This document shows positions 16,526-25,118 of a stretch of DNA of 64,000 nt, piece after piece. Where the stretch lies: contig CAXXQD010000009.1 of NCBI GenBank assembly GCA_963677475.2, forward strand, positions 227,728-291,727, read 5' to 3'. The translations under genes were made by a program, and so were the position numbers. Source of the stretch: JABMQB01 sp963677475. GTDB lineage: Bacteria; Bacteroidota; Bacteroidia; Bacteroidales; Prolixibacteraceae. Each line of letters begins with the position of its first letter. The first letter of the stretch is position 1. Under the pieces are notes generated by a model that did no database searches, was not told the DNA's origin, and was given only the letters and a program-made list of their open reading frames with translations.

Positions 16526-16942
16526 TTAATGTTTATAAGTCCTGTCTTCCAGAATAACGATGTTCATTTTTTTGTTGTTCATTACAATGTGCTGGCTCTG
16601 GATAAAAAAATGCTTTGTGACTACTTCGTTATGAATTTTAAAATCACGTATGATATCTAGTTCTGAGATATTCGATCCGGAAAGAAGTTCACGGATCCGA
16701 CAGTTTTTGCAAATATTTTTATCGGGCGAAACAGCATTTCCCCTGTATGTGCATCCTAAGGTTTCGCAAAACTCTTTTCCGTAAATCTCATGTTTTTCAC
16801 GTCGTGTAAGTTTTTGGAAAGCCCTGTTGTGAAAATCGATTTTGAAGTTATGATCTGTAACAAAAATCGCATTTGGATGGTGCTCAATGAGTTGGTTTAC
16901 TACTGCATTGGCCTCTTCAATTTTAACAAATTCCAGACGCAT
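16526..16942 (-). CDS. PAS-domain protein with four-cysteine cluster
   Basis: A 138-residue single PAS domain (HHPNAIFVTDHNFKIDFHNRAF, then the strand-rich half ending MNIVILEDRTY). It carries four cysteines, C59, C64, C78 and C81 (x4, x13, x2 spacing), in the helical part of the fold. These could bind zinc or an Fe-S cluster and make it a redox or metal sensor. There is no attached output domain, so it must act through a partner. Its neighbours (radical SAM and DUF4197 genes) do not reveal the partner. The cofactor is an inference. Confidence 0.75.
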   Translation of the reverse strand: MRLEFVKIEEANAVVNQLIEHHPNAIFVTDHNFKIDFHNRAFQKLTRREKHEIYGKEFCETLGCTYRGNAVSPDKNICKNCRIRELLSGSNISELDIIRDFKIHNEVVTKHFFIQSQHIVMNNKKMNIVILEDRTYKH

Positions 16943-17030
16943 AATTAGTAAATTTTAGTACTTTGAATTTAGATAAAGTTTTAATTGGGTACGCAATTTA
17001 TTTTTATGTTATTAAAACATAAAATGAATA

Positions 17031-17786
17031 TTAATTGTTTTGCCCAAACACCCTTTTTAAGAGGTTTGTAACCCTTGCAACAGGATCGGTCCGAATTTGT
17101 TTTTCCTCTTCGGCAATTTTAAAGAATAATCCGTTTAAAGCTTGTTCTGTCAGGTAATTTTCAAGTGAAATATTTACAGGCTCCAATCCTCCAATCTGCC
17201 CAATCATCGACCTGGCGATTTTATTCCATTCACCCGTGAGTTTATTCCAACTGTCGGTTGTAGAGATATTGCCAATAATTTTTTTGTCCAATGAGGTTTT
17301 TATTTTTGGGCTGTATAACTCTGTAAGTTGTGTATAGGTGGTTTTCTTGAGGTATTGGGTAGCAGCATCTTCTTCCCCTTTTAATATGCCAAGTGCATCG
17401 GCAATGGTCATGCTTCGGATGCTGTTTACAAAAATTGGTTTTGCCTCCAACGCAGCATCTTCTGCGGCGCGGTTAATTTTTAAAATCACATCTTCAATTA
17501 ATTGCTCGCCTCCTGGTATTTTACGCGCATTTTTTACAATCATATCAGCTTCTGGTGGGAGTAACACTTTCACCAATTCGTCGCCATAATATCCATTAAC
17601 CAATCCAAGTTTTGATGCTGATGAGTCGGTCCCAACAATCAGGGCTTCCTTTAAACCAGCAATAATTTCATTTTGTGTTAATGGGGCATTGTTTTCAAAA
17701 TCAATTGATTGCGCAACCTGCATCAGCTTGGCACACGAAGTCAGGCTAATTAGGCTTATGATTAAAAATAGTTTGTGAAGTTTCAT
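17031..17786 (-). CDS. DUF4197 lipoprotein
   Basis: A 251-residue exported protein with a lipobox-type signal (LISLTSC, Cys18), so probably anchored to the outer or inner membrane. The mature part matches DUF4197: LTQNEIIAGLKEALIVGTDSSASKLG, the conserved LPPEAD segment and SIRSMTIADALGILKG. Function is unknown across the family. It sits on the minus strand between the PAS gene and ygiQ, with 88 and 37 bases of spacing. Confidence 0.88.
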   Translation of the reverse strand: MKLHKLFLIISLISLTSCAKLMQVAQSIDFENNAPLTQNEIIAGLKEALIVGTDSSASKLGLVNGYYGDELVKVLLPPEADMIVKNARKIPGGEQLIEDVILKINRAAEDAALEAKPIFVNSIRSMTIADALGILKGEEDAATQYLKKTTYTQLTELYSPKIKTSLDKKIIGNISTTDSWNKLTGEWNKIARSMIGQIGGLEPVNISLENYLTEQALNGLFFKIAEEEKQIRTDPVARVTNLLKRVFGQNN

Positions 17787-17823
17787 ATTGGTTTTATATT
17801 CTAATATTACGTTTTATGACGAT

Positions 17824-19674
17824 TTAGAGCTTATTGGTTTTTCTGAATAATTTTTCAACCATATCTTCCCTGTTCCTTGATTTTAATTCGTTAATAATGG
17901 ATTTTCGGTTTTCGTTTTTATACCAAAAGAAAAACTGTCGCTGACTGAGTTTGTCTTTTTTGTTTTTTGCCGTGAAAACTTTCTCCATGGTATAAGGGTG
18001 GTATCCCGAATAATAAATGACAGTGGCAAGGGTCATTGGGGTTGGTGTAAAATCCTGCACCTGTTCCAGTTTAAAATCCAGCTTCTTTGTTTCAATTGCC
18101 AAATGCGCCATATCTTCGGTTTCGCTGCCCGGATGGCTCGAAATGAAGTATGGCACCAACTGTTGATTGAGATTTTCCTCTTTATTGATTTTATTAAATT
18201 CCCGGTTAAGTTCTTTAAACTGGTCGAACGAGGGTTTCCGCATGATTTTCAGAACTTCGTCAGAGGTATGCTCCGGAGCAACTTTTAGCCTTCCGGAAAC
18301 ATGGTGCCTAACAACTTCTTTTAAATATTCTTTGTTGTTTTCATCCGTTTGTCCTTTTCCTGTTTTTGAAAGGATCATATCGTACCTGATGCCACTTCCG
18401 ATAAATGCCTTTTTTACTTTTGGGTGGTTTCGAACCTGTTTATACAAGTCGGTCATTGGTTTGTGGTTGGTATCAAGATTTTTACATACACTTGGGAATA
18501 TGCACGACGGGCGTTTGCACTTATCGCATAATTCCTGGTGGATGCCTTTCATTTGGTACATATTGGCTGATGGTCCGCCCAGGTCTGAAATATAACCTTT
18601 AAAGTCGGGCATTTGAACCACTTTTTCCACTTCCTTTAATACCGACTTTTGCGACCTGCTTGCAATAAATTTTCCCTGATGTGCAGAAATTGTGCAAAAT
18701 GTGCATCCCCCGAAACAACCCCTGTGGATGTTAATCGAATGCCGTATCATTTCGTAGGCCGGAATTGTGCCTTTGTTTTTGTACCTGGGGTGGGGCAACC
18801 TGGTGTAAGGAAGGTCGTACACCCTGTCTATTTCTTTTTCGGAAAATGGTGGCCATGGCGGATTTACCACAATTTTTTTGTCCCTAATTCTTTGCACCAG
18901 CTTTTTGGCTTTTACTTTATTCGACTCTTCTTCAATAAACATAAAGTTCCGCGAAAACTTCTTTTTGTCGGCTAAACATTCTTCATGCGATGCTATTTCA
19001 AGTTCATCCCATTCTTTTTTTGTGGCATAGTGATCATCTGCACCAGTCATAAAAACCGTTTGTGCAATGTTGGTAATGGAGTGGACAGGAACACCTCTCT
19101 GAACCAGGCGCACAAAATCAATGATTGATTTCTCGCCCATGCCATAAAACAAAAGATCGGCTTTGGTATCTTCTAAAATGCCTGGCATTAATTTGCCCGA
19201 CCAATAATCGTAATGGGTTACCCGCCTGAGGGAAGCTTCAATTCCTCCAATCACGAGTGGAACATCGGGATAAAGTTTTTTAATTATTCTTGAGTAGGTA
19301 ATGGTGGCATAATCAGGCCGTTTGTTGGCTTCGCCACCGGGCGTATAGGCATCGTTCGACCTTTTTCTTTTATTGGCGGTATAATGGTTTACCATTGAAT
19401 CCATACACCCAGCCGTAATTGCAAAAAAAAGATTTGGTTTGCCAAGCTTTTTAAAATCCCGTAAATCATCCTGCCAGTTGGGCTGAGGCACAATAGCCAC
19501 TTTCAGCCCTTCCGCTTCCAACACCCTTCCGATTACCGACGATCCAAAAGAAGGATGGTCCACATAAGCATCGCCCGAAAAAAGAATGATATCGGCTGTT
19601 TCCCAGCCCAATTGTCTCATTTCCTTTTTACTGGTTGGTAGCCATTTTGTAGTATCTATATATGGTTTATGCAT
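17824..19674 (-). CDS. YgiQ family radical SAM protein
   Basis: A 616-residue protein with an N-terminal B12-binding-like part (DIILFSGDAYVDHPSFGSSVIGRVLE) and a radical SAM core with HRGCFGGCTFC (CxxxCxxC) in the middle. A second cysteine group (LCDKCKRPSCIFPSVC) follows, then a C-terminal YgiQ extension. The reaction is unknown. An in-frame start at 19695 exists, but a -7 box at 19703-19710 places the transcript start about there, so the ATG at 19674 is preferred. The frame is intact and the length is usual for the family. Confidence 0.9.
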   Translation of the reverse strand: MHKPYIDTTKWLPTSKKEMRQLGWETADIILFSGDAYVDHPSFGSSVIGRVLEAEGLKVAIVPQPNWQDDLRDFKKLGKPNLFFAITAGCMDSMVNHYTANKRKRSNDAYTPGGEANKRPDYATITYSRIIKKLYPDVPLVIGGIEASLRRVTHYDYWSGKLMPGILEDTKADLLFYGMGEKSIIDFVRLVQRGVPVHSITNIAQTVFMTGADDHYATKKEWDELEIASHEECLADKKKFSRNFMFIEEESNKVKAKKLVQRIRDKKIVVNPPWPPFSEKEIDRVYDLPYTRLPHPRYKNKGTIPAYEMIRHSINIHRGCFGGCTFCTISAHQGKFIASRSQKSVLKEVEKVVQMPDFKGYISDLGGPSANMYQMKGIHQELCDKCKRPSCIFPSVCKNLDTNHKPMTDLYKQVRNHPKVKKAFIGSGIRYDMILSKTGKGQTDENNKEYLKEVVRHHVSGRLKVAPEHTSDEVLKIMRKPSFDQFKELNREFNKINKEENLNQQLVPYFISSHPGSETEDMAHLAIETKKLDFKLEQVQDFTPTPMTLATVIYYSGYHPYTMEKVFTAKNKKDKLSQRQFFFWYKNENRKSIINELKSRNREDMVEKLFRKTNKL

Positions 19675-19702
19675 AATTTCGTTGTCTTTTCCCAAACTAT
19701 AA

Positions 19703-19710
19703 CAAAGTTA
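19703..19710 (-). promoter_or_regulatory. -7 box of the ygiQ-type gene
   Basis: Minus strand TAACTTTG, an exact TAnnTTTG match, 28 bases upstream of the preferred ATG. No firm -33 element was seen. Confidence 0.45.
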
Positions 19711-20008
19711 AATGCTTTTGGATGCGAATAAGTTTAAAAAAGAAAAATATTCTTGCGAAGGTTTTCATATTTGTGATTTATATTGCTTAATCTAGTGTGC
19801 TATTTTAAAGAAAATTGCACTATTATTTTGGAATGGTATAATACTTCAACATTCAAATTCAAAGATGCTTTGGGTATATCTTGGTTCTTTTATTAATTCA
19901 TTGTTGCAATTTCATTGCATAAGCAATAAAGGTGTTTTACAAAAGCACTTTTTTTGATGCAATCTAAAAATTCATACCTATTTTTAAAGGGTTCACAGAT
20001 GTTCGATT
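19711..20008. other. Divergent intergenic region, no gene seen
   Basis: About 300 AT-rich bases between the divergent ygiQ-type and acyltransferase genes. It presumably holds the acyltransferase promoter, but no clear TAnnTTTG with a matching -33 TTTG was identified on the plus strand. Confidence 0.5.
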
Positions 20009-21808
20009 ATGGAACTTGTTAATACGAAAGATATATTAAGGTCAAGTCCGAGGCTTGCTAATCTGGGAGGCGAATATTTCGCTAAGTTTTTAATGTATGT
20101 CCTTCGTTTCAATAAGCTGAATAAAATATATGGGAAAGTAAGTAAAAAGGAAGGAATTGAATTCATCGATGAGATCATTCGGATTTTAGAAATTCAATTT
20201 GAGTTTGACGACAATGAATTGCAAAGGATTCCTAAAGAGGGTCCAGTCGTCATTGTATCCAACCATCCATTTGGCGGGCTCGACGGAATTTTGCTTATAA
20301 AAATGCTTTCACTGGTTAGGGACGACGTGCAGGTGCTGGCAAATTTTCTTTTGAAAAAAATTGAACCAATTGCTGATTTTTTTATTCCCGAAAACCCTTT
20401 TGATTCAGAAACAGAGGTTGATGCCAGTTTTGGAGGGATACAAAGTGCAAATAACCATTTAAAGAAAGGAGGGGTGTTAACCGTATTCCCGTCAGGTGAA
20501 GTGAGCAGTTATGAAACCTTTTCGGGCGTTGCCGAGCGGCAATGGCAATACCCGGTGATCCGCTTTATTAAAGGGGCGGAAGTGCCAATTGTGCCCATCT
20601 ATTTTCAGGGATCAAACAGTAGGTTGGTGCAGTTGATCGAAAAAATTAAGCCGAGTTACAGGTCGGTGAAATTTCCAACTGAGATTCTCAATAAAAGAAA
20701 TAAAACTATCCGAGTGAGGATTGGGAAAGCAATTCAGGTGATTGAGCAAAAAAAATTTACCGATACCTACCAGTTTGGACGTTATTTAAGGGCGAAAACT
20801 TATAGTATGGAAACAAAATCGAAACTGGAGGTAAAAAGGTTTTTTAATTATTCGCTTAAACCGCAAAGCAAGCCCCAGCAAATTATCGATGCCGTTCCCT
20901 TAGCTGAAATCCGAAAGGAAATTGACCAGATAAAGAAGGGCTATACGCTTTTAAAATTAAAAAATTATAGTGTTTATTGCGCTCCTTCTAACCTCATCCC
21001 AAATATACTAACCGAAATAGGGCGCCTTCGTGAAATCACTTTTCGGGAAGTGGGAGAGGGGACTAACAGGAGTATTGATATCGATGAGTTCGATTTATAT
21101 TATAACCAGATGTTTATTTGGGACGATGAGGAGGATAAAATGGTTGGGGCATACCGAATTGGCAGTGGGCAGGATATAATCAGGCAATACGGAAGAAGGG
21201 GCTTTTATTTTCAGACCCTTTTTCGTTCGAAAGATAAGTTCAATGAAATTCTAAAAGAAAGCCTTGAGCTCGGAAGGTCGTTTGTGGTGAAGGAGTACCA
21301 AAAAAAACCAATGCCTTTGTTCCTTCTTTGGAAAGGGATTTTGTACTTCCTTTTAAAAAATCCAGAGTATCGATATTTAATTGGACCGGTGAGTATCAGC
21401 AATAATTACTCGAAAATTTCTAAAGATTTGATCATTAAATTTATCATGGCAAATCATTTTGATTGGGAGAAAGCCGCGCTTATCAAGCCCAGGAACCGTT
21501 ATAAATTTAAAAGCGGGAGTTCCAATATCAATGTGTTAATGGAAACCATGGAAAAGGATATAAATAAGCTCGATAAGTGTATTGGCGATTTTGATGCGCT
21601 TAACTCGGGGTTGCCAGTTTTGTTAAAGAAATATATAAAGCTGAATGCGAGGATAATGGGATTTAATGTGGATCCGAAATTCAATAATTGTTTGGATGGG
21701 CTTATAATCCTGGATGTGTACGATGTTCCTAAAAACACCATTGAGTCGCTCTCAAAAGAAGCCAACGATGGCTCTATTTTAGAGAGGTTTTATAGCAATA
21801 GGGAGTAA
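20009..21808 (+). CDS. Two-domain acyltransferase (PlsC-like plus OlsB/hemolysin-like)
   Basis: A 599-residue fusion. Residues about 60-270 are a lysophospholipid acyltransferase domain with NHPFGGLDG and FPSGEVSSYE. Residues about 310-560 are a GNAT-like domain of the hemolysin/OlsB type (REITFREVGEG and VGAYRIGSGQDI). The arrangement is that of OlsF-type enzymes, which make N-acyl then O-acyl amino-acid lipids such as ornithine or glycine lipids. In Bacteroides the two activities are separate genes. It probably acts at the inner face of the membrane. The amino-acid head group cannot be told from sequence. It converges with queA. Confidence 0.85.
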   Translation: MELVNTKDILRSSPRLANLGGEYFAKFLMYVLRFNKLNKIYGKVSKKEGIEFIDEIIRILEIQFEFDDNELQRIPKEGPVVIVSNHPFGGLDGILLIKMLSLVRDDVQVLANFLLKKIEPIADFFIPENPFDSETEVDASFGGIQSANNHLKKGGVLTVFPSGEVSSYETFSGVAERQWQYPVIRFIKGAEVPIVPIYFQGSNSRLVQLIEKIKPSYRSVKFPTEILNKRNKTIRVRIGKAIQVIEQKKFTDTYQFGRYLRAKTYSMETKSKLEVKRFFNYSLKPQSKPQQIIDAVPLAEIRKEIDQIKKGYTLLKLKNYSVYCAPSNLIPNILTEIGRLREITFREVGEGTNRSIDIDEFDLYYNQMFIWDDEEDKMVGAYRIGSGQDIIRQYGRRGFYFQTLFRSKDKFNEILKESLELGRSFVVKEYQKKPMPLFLLWKGILYFLLKNPEYRYLIGPVSISNNYSKISKDLIIKFIMANHFDWEKAALIKPRNRYKFKSGSSNINVLMETMEKDINKLDKCIGDFDALNSGLPVLLKKYIKLNARIMGFNVDPKFNNCLDGLIILDVYDVPKNTIESLSKEANDGSILERFYSNRE

Positions 21809-21917
21809 AAGAATGACTGAATGACTGAGTTACTGAATTATTGTATGGGTATTCATTGAGATGTTTTTTTGACAAGTATAATAATTTCACCTTCTCCTAA
21901 TATTCGATAGCAGTGGT

Positions 21918-23156
21918 TCACTTCAAATACAAGTTGCTATCGCCATAGCTTAAAAACCGGAAGTTGTTTTTAAGGGCATAATCGTAAATATTTTTCCATT
22001 GTTCGCCGAGGAAAGCACTTATTAACAAAAGCAGGGTACTTTTGGGTTGATGAAAATTGGTAAGCATGCCATCAATAATTTTGAATTCGTACCCCGGGGC
22101 AATAATAATTTGTGTGCTGAAATGAAGGTTTTCCAACCCATTGTTTTGCATATATTGAAGCACAAGTTCAAGTGCATCTTGTTTTGGCAGCGAATTATTT
22201 GATCCATATGCTTCCCATTGCGAAATTTGGAAGAGGTCTTGAGAAGTCGTAAGGTTTGTTAATTTACAACCAAGCCAATAAATACTTTCCAACGACCGCA
22301 CCGATGTGGTTCCCGTTGCAATAATTTGCCCTTTATGCTCAATTAAGTTTTCGATCAGTTGTTTCGAAACAGAAACCACTTCGCTGTGCATTGCATGTTC
22401 ATCAATAGTTTCAGATTTTACGGGTTGGAAAGTTCCGGCACCTACATGAAGGGTTATTTCGCTGGTTGAAATATTTTTGTCGCGAAGGCTTTTGGTAACA
22501 GCCTCGGTAAAGTGCAGGGCTGCAGTTGGAGCAGCTACCGAACCTTTTATTTTCGCAAATATGGTTTGGTACGTGGTGTTGTCGCTTTGCTCTGATTCCC
22601 GGTTTAAATATGGAGGGATTGGAATGATGCCGGCATGTTCAATTATTTCACTGAATGTAAAGCCTTTGTCCCATTCAAAAAGTACAATGTGATCTTTATT
22701 TTCTGTTTCCAGCCGGGTAGCTGAAATTTTGACTTTTTCGTTATTTATTTCAACCTCCTTTTGCAAAGCCCCTTTTTTCCACTTTTTTGAGTTGCCAACA
22801 ATACATTTCCATTCTACGTTCTTAGTTTGCTGAAACGCAAGTTGGTAATCAATTGGGTTATGTGGCTCAAGGCAAAAAATCTCAATTTTAGCCCCGGTTT
22901 CTTTTTGGAAGTTTAAGCGTGCCCTGATCACTTTTGTGTTGTTAAAAACCAGAAGCGATCCGGAAGGCAGAAAATCAGCAAGCTTTGAAAACACCGATTC
23001 CGAAATTTCCCCATCCTTATAAATCAAGAGTTTGGAAGCATCCCTTTCTTTAAGTGGGTATTTCGCAATTTTTTCGTCTGGAAGATAATAATCGTAATCC
23101 TCAATTTTTATTTGCCTGACAGATATCTGTTTGTTATAGTTGCTTTGCTTTTCCAT
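21918..23156 (-). CDS. queA: tRNA preQ1(34) ribosyltransferase-isomerase QueA
   Basis: Transfers and isomerises the ribose of S-adenosylmethionine onto preQ1 in tRNA anticodons to make epoxyqueuosine. The family motifs are clear: DYYLPDEKIAKYPLKERDASKLL at the start, LVFNNTKVIRARL, ALHFTEA, LHVGAGTFQPVK and the C-terminal FHQPKSTLLLLISAF. The 412-residue length includes an N-terminal extension of about 15 residues and is somewhat longer than the usual 340-400. The only nearby promoter box lies so close to the ATG that the mRNA may be leaderless. Confidence 0.95.
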   Translation of the reverse strand: MEKQSNYNKQISVRQIKIEDYDYYLPDEKIAKYPLKERDASKLLIYKDGEISESVFSKLADFLPSGSLLVFNNTKVIRARLNFQKETGAKIEIFCLEPHNPIDYQLAFQQTKNVEWKCIVGNSKKWKKGALQKEVEINNEKVKISATRLETENKDHIVLFEWDKGFTFSEIIEHAGIIPIPPYLNRESEQSDNTTYQTIFAKIKGSVAAPTAALHFTEAVTKSLRDKNISTSEITLHVGAGTFQPVKSETIDEHAMHSEVVSVSKQLIENLIEHKGQIIATGTTSVRSLESIYWLGCKLTNLTTSQDLFQISQWEAYGSNNSLPKQDALELVLQYMQNNGLENLHFSTQIIIAPGYEFKIIDGMLTNFHQPKSTLLLLISAFLGEQWKNIYDYALKNNFRFLSYGDSNLYLK

Positions 23157-23163
23157 GTGCTTG

Positions 23164-23171
23164 CAAAAATA
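23164..23171 (-). promoter_or_regulatory. -7 box of queA, abutting the start codon
   Basis: Minus strand TATTTTTG (TAnnTTTG) ends 7 bases before the queA ATG at 23156. With the usual spacing, transcription would begin at or next to the start codon. Confidence 0.45.
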
Positions 23172-23256
23172 ACATTCTTTTTACGAATATTTTGAGATAA
23201 AAACTATTCATCCTTTCTATTGTAAAACCTTATTGTTGATGGTAAAGTGAATTTAA

Positions 23257-23291
23257 TTTGGTAGAAAAGCTGCCCAATTATTGTACTTTTG
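23257..23291 (+). promoter_or_regulatory. Promoter of the DUF2027 gene
   Basis: TTTG at 23257-23260 and TACTTTTG at 23284-23291, spaced by 23 bases, match the -33/-7 pair of Bacteroidota promoters. The -7 box overlaps a potential TTG start, which supports the ATG at 23308. Confidence 0.6.
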
Positions 23292-23307
23292 CAGAAAAAT
23301 AAGAACA

Positions 23308-24336
23308 ATGATAAAAGTAGGCGATAAGGTTAAGTTTTTAAACGATGTTGGTGGCGGTGTTGTAACCCGGACCATAAATAAGAACACAGTTGCAGTTGAG
23401 AATGAAGATGGTTTTGAAATACCAACATTAATCAATCAATTGGTTTTGGTTGATGCCGTTCTGACCGAAAAGCAGCATTCGGACGAATTGCTTGAACAGG
23501 TGAAACCGGAAGAAAACAAAGTAAACAGGATTTATGGAACAGAACATTCCGAACCTTCATTTTACCTGGCTTTTGTGCCCAATGATATTCGAAATCCTTT
23601 GGACAGTGAAATGGTCGTCTATTTTGTGAACGATTCATCGTTTCAGGTGATGATGCATTTTTCTTATTTCAGAAATGAAATGTATCAGACCATAGAAACT
23701 GCCCAAGTTGGTTCAAAAACAAGCTACGAACTGGATCGTTTTACCCAGGAATTTCTTAGCAACATGCCGGACTTTTGTTTTCAACTGGTCTATTTCTCAG
23801 AAGAAAATACCCGCCTTTTTAAGCCCATTAGCAAATGTTTAAAAGTGAACCCGGTGAAGTTCTATAAAGAAACAAGCTATGAGCAAACCCCATATTTCAG
23901 GAAAGATGCCATGCAGTTTGCGATTTCAGAGAATATTTTGGAAGCGGAAATTGATAAACTAACGGATGAGGATTTTAAGAAAGTTGTACGTGAAAAGGAA
24001 GTAATTAGCAGGATAAAAACGCCTGCCCCGGTTAAAAATATTTCTTCCGAATTAATTGAAGTTGATTTGCATATTCATGAGCTGCTTGACGATACATCAG
24101 GCTTGTCAAATCGTGAATTGTTGGAAGTCCAGATGGATAGGTTTAAATCAGAAATGGAATTGGCCATAAAAAACAGGGCAAAAAAAATTGTGTTTATTCA
24201 CGGGGTTGGCTATGGAACGCTAAAAGCTGAACTGCACAAAGCCTTGCGCCTTAACTATAAAAAATACTATTTTCAGGATGCATCATTTAAAGAATATGGC
24301 TACGGGGCAACAATGGTGATATTGAGGAAAGGGTAA
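23308..24336 (+). CDS. DUF2027 protein with C-terminal Smr domain
   Basis: A 342-residue cytoplasmic protein. The first 60 residues form a small KOW-like barrel (MIKVGDKVKFLNDVGGGVVTRT), the middle is the Bacteroidota-specific DUF2027 region, and residues about 250-342 form an Smr domain (VDLHIHELLD, IVFIHGVGYGTLKAEL). Smr domains cut or bind branched DNA or RNA and are also found in MutS2 (see 2638-5130). The barrel-plus-Smr layout suggests a nucleic-acid or ribosome role, but no function is proven. It lies directly upstream of rnpB. Confidence 0.88.
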   Translation: MIKVGDKVKFLNDVGGGVVTRTINKNTVAVENEDGFEIPTLINQLVLVDAVLTEKQHSDELLEQVKPEENKVNRIYGTEHSEPSFYLAFVPNDIRNPLDSEMVVYFVNDSSFQVMMHFSYFRNEMYQTIETAQVGSKTSYELDRFTQEFLSNMPDFCFQLVYFSEENTRLFKPISKCLKVNPVKFYKETSYEQTPYFRKDAMQFAISENILEAEIDKLTDEDFKKVVREKEVISRIKTPAPVKNISSELIEVDLHIHELLDDTSGLSNRELLEVQMDRFKSEMELAIKNRAKKIVFIHGVGYGTLKAELHKALRLNYKKYYFQDASFKEYGYGATMVILRKG

Positions 24337-24444
24337 AAAAATAACGATAAATGATAAATTTTGAATTCTAAATTATATTTGATTTAAAACTGAGATTAAT
24401 AATTTAAAATTCAAAATATACAATTCAAAATTAATTAATTGTTC

Positions 24445-24452
24445 TACTTTTG
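24445..24452 (+). promoter_or_regulatory. -7 box of rnpB
   Basis: TACTTTTG, an exact TAnnTTTG match, 6 bases before the 5' strand of the RNase P P1 helix. Confidence 0.55.
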
Positions 24453-24456
24453 CGCT

Positions 24457-24843
24457 TGGCAGGCTGCTCTATCGCTCACGGTTAACCGCGAGAGGAAAGT
24501 CCGGGCAGCACAGGGCACCAGGCTTCTTAACGGGAAGATCTTCGAAAGGGGATAGCAGTGTAACAGAAAATAACTACCATGGTTTCGGCTGTGGAAAAGG
24601 TGAAAAGGTGAGGTAAGGGCTCACCGTTGGTAATGGTGACATTATCAGACGTACATCTCCTGGGTTGCAAGACCATGTATATTTCAGTTTCGCTTTTGCG
24701 AAGAAGGGTTGCCCGCCTTTCGAAACGTTTGTTTTGCTGGAAGGGGTAGGTTGCAAGACTTCAGTAGTGATACTGTTGCCAGATAAATGATAGAGGTTCC
24801 GGCTTTGGCCGGAAAACAGAACCCGGCTTATAAGCCTGCCATT
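24457..24843 (+). ncRNA. rnpB: RNase P RNA, bacterial class A
   Basis: Catalytic RNA that trims the 5' leader from pre-tRNA. The universal conserved core is visible: GAGGAAAGTCCGGGC near 24492, the ACAGAA segment near 24816 and the 3' part CCCGGCTTATAAGCCTGCC. The 5' GGCAGGCT at 24458-24465 pairs with AAGCCTGCC near the 3' end to form helix P1. The total of about 385 nt is typical for Bacteroidota. A run of T after the P1 strand (24843-24849) may serve as terminator. Confidence 0.95.
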
Positions 24844-25065
24844 TTTTATTAAATCCTTCGGCCGATATGCTTCGATCTTAAAGGATCTATTCGCATTATT
24901 ACATATTAGTAAATAAACTGTATTGCTCCCAAATTCTTATTGTTTGCTTCTTAATCCTCCCCTAATTGATTTCTCGGATTTTTTAGATGATTTTTATAGA
25001 ATTCTTGCATTTTTAGAACAAATAAAAGCTATTTGCACATCAGGATGAGCAAATCTGCCGTAAAA

Positions 25066-25098
25066 TTGTTAAATAGATTGTGCATTTGTGTATATTTG
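25066..25098 (+). promoter_or_regulatory. Promoter of the AAA/DUF4143 gene
   Basis: TTG at 25066-25068 and TATATTTG at 25091-25098 (TAnnTTTG), spaced by 22 bases and 20 bases upstream of the ATG at 25119. Confidence 0.5.
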
Positions 25099-25118
25099 TA
25101 AAAATAGTACAGAAAAAT

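Noticed and set aside
16982..17030. Terminator between the PAS and DUF4197 genes
   Set aside because: The stretch is AT-rich with weak, non-GC pairing only; not convincing as a terminator.
24574..24756. 60-codon minus-strand frame
   Set aside because: Lies entirely within RNase P RNA, whose structure explains the sequence.
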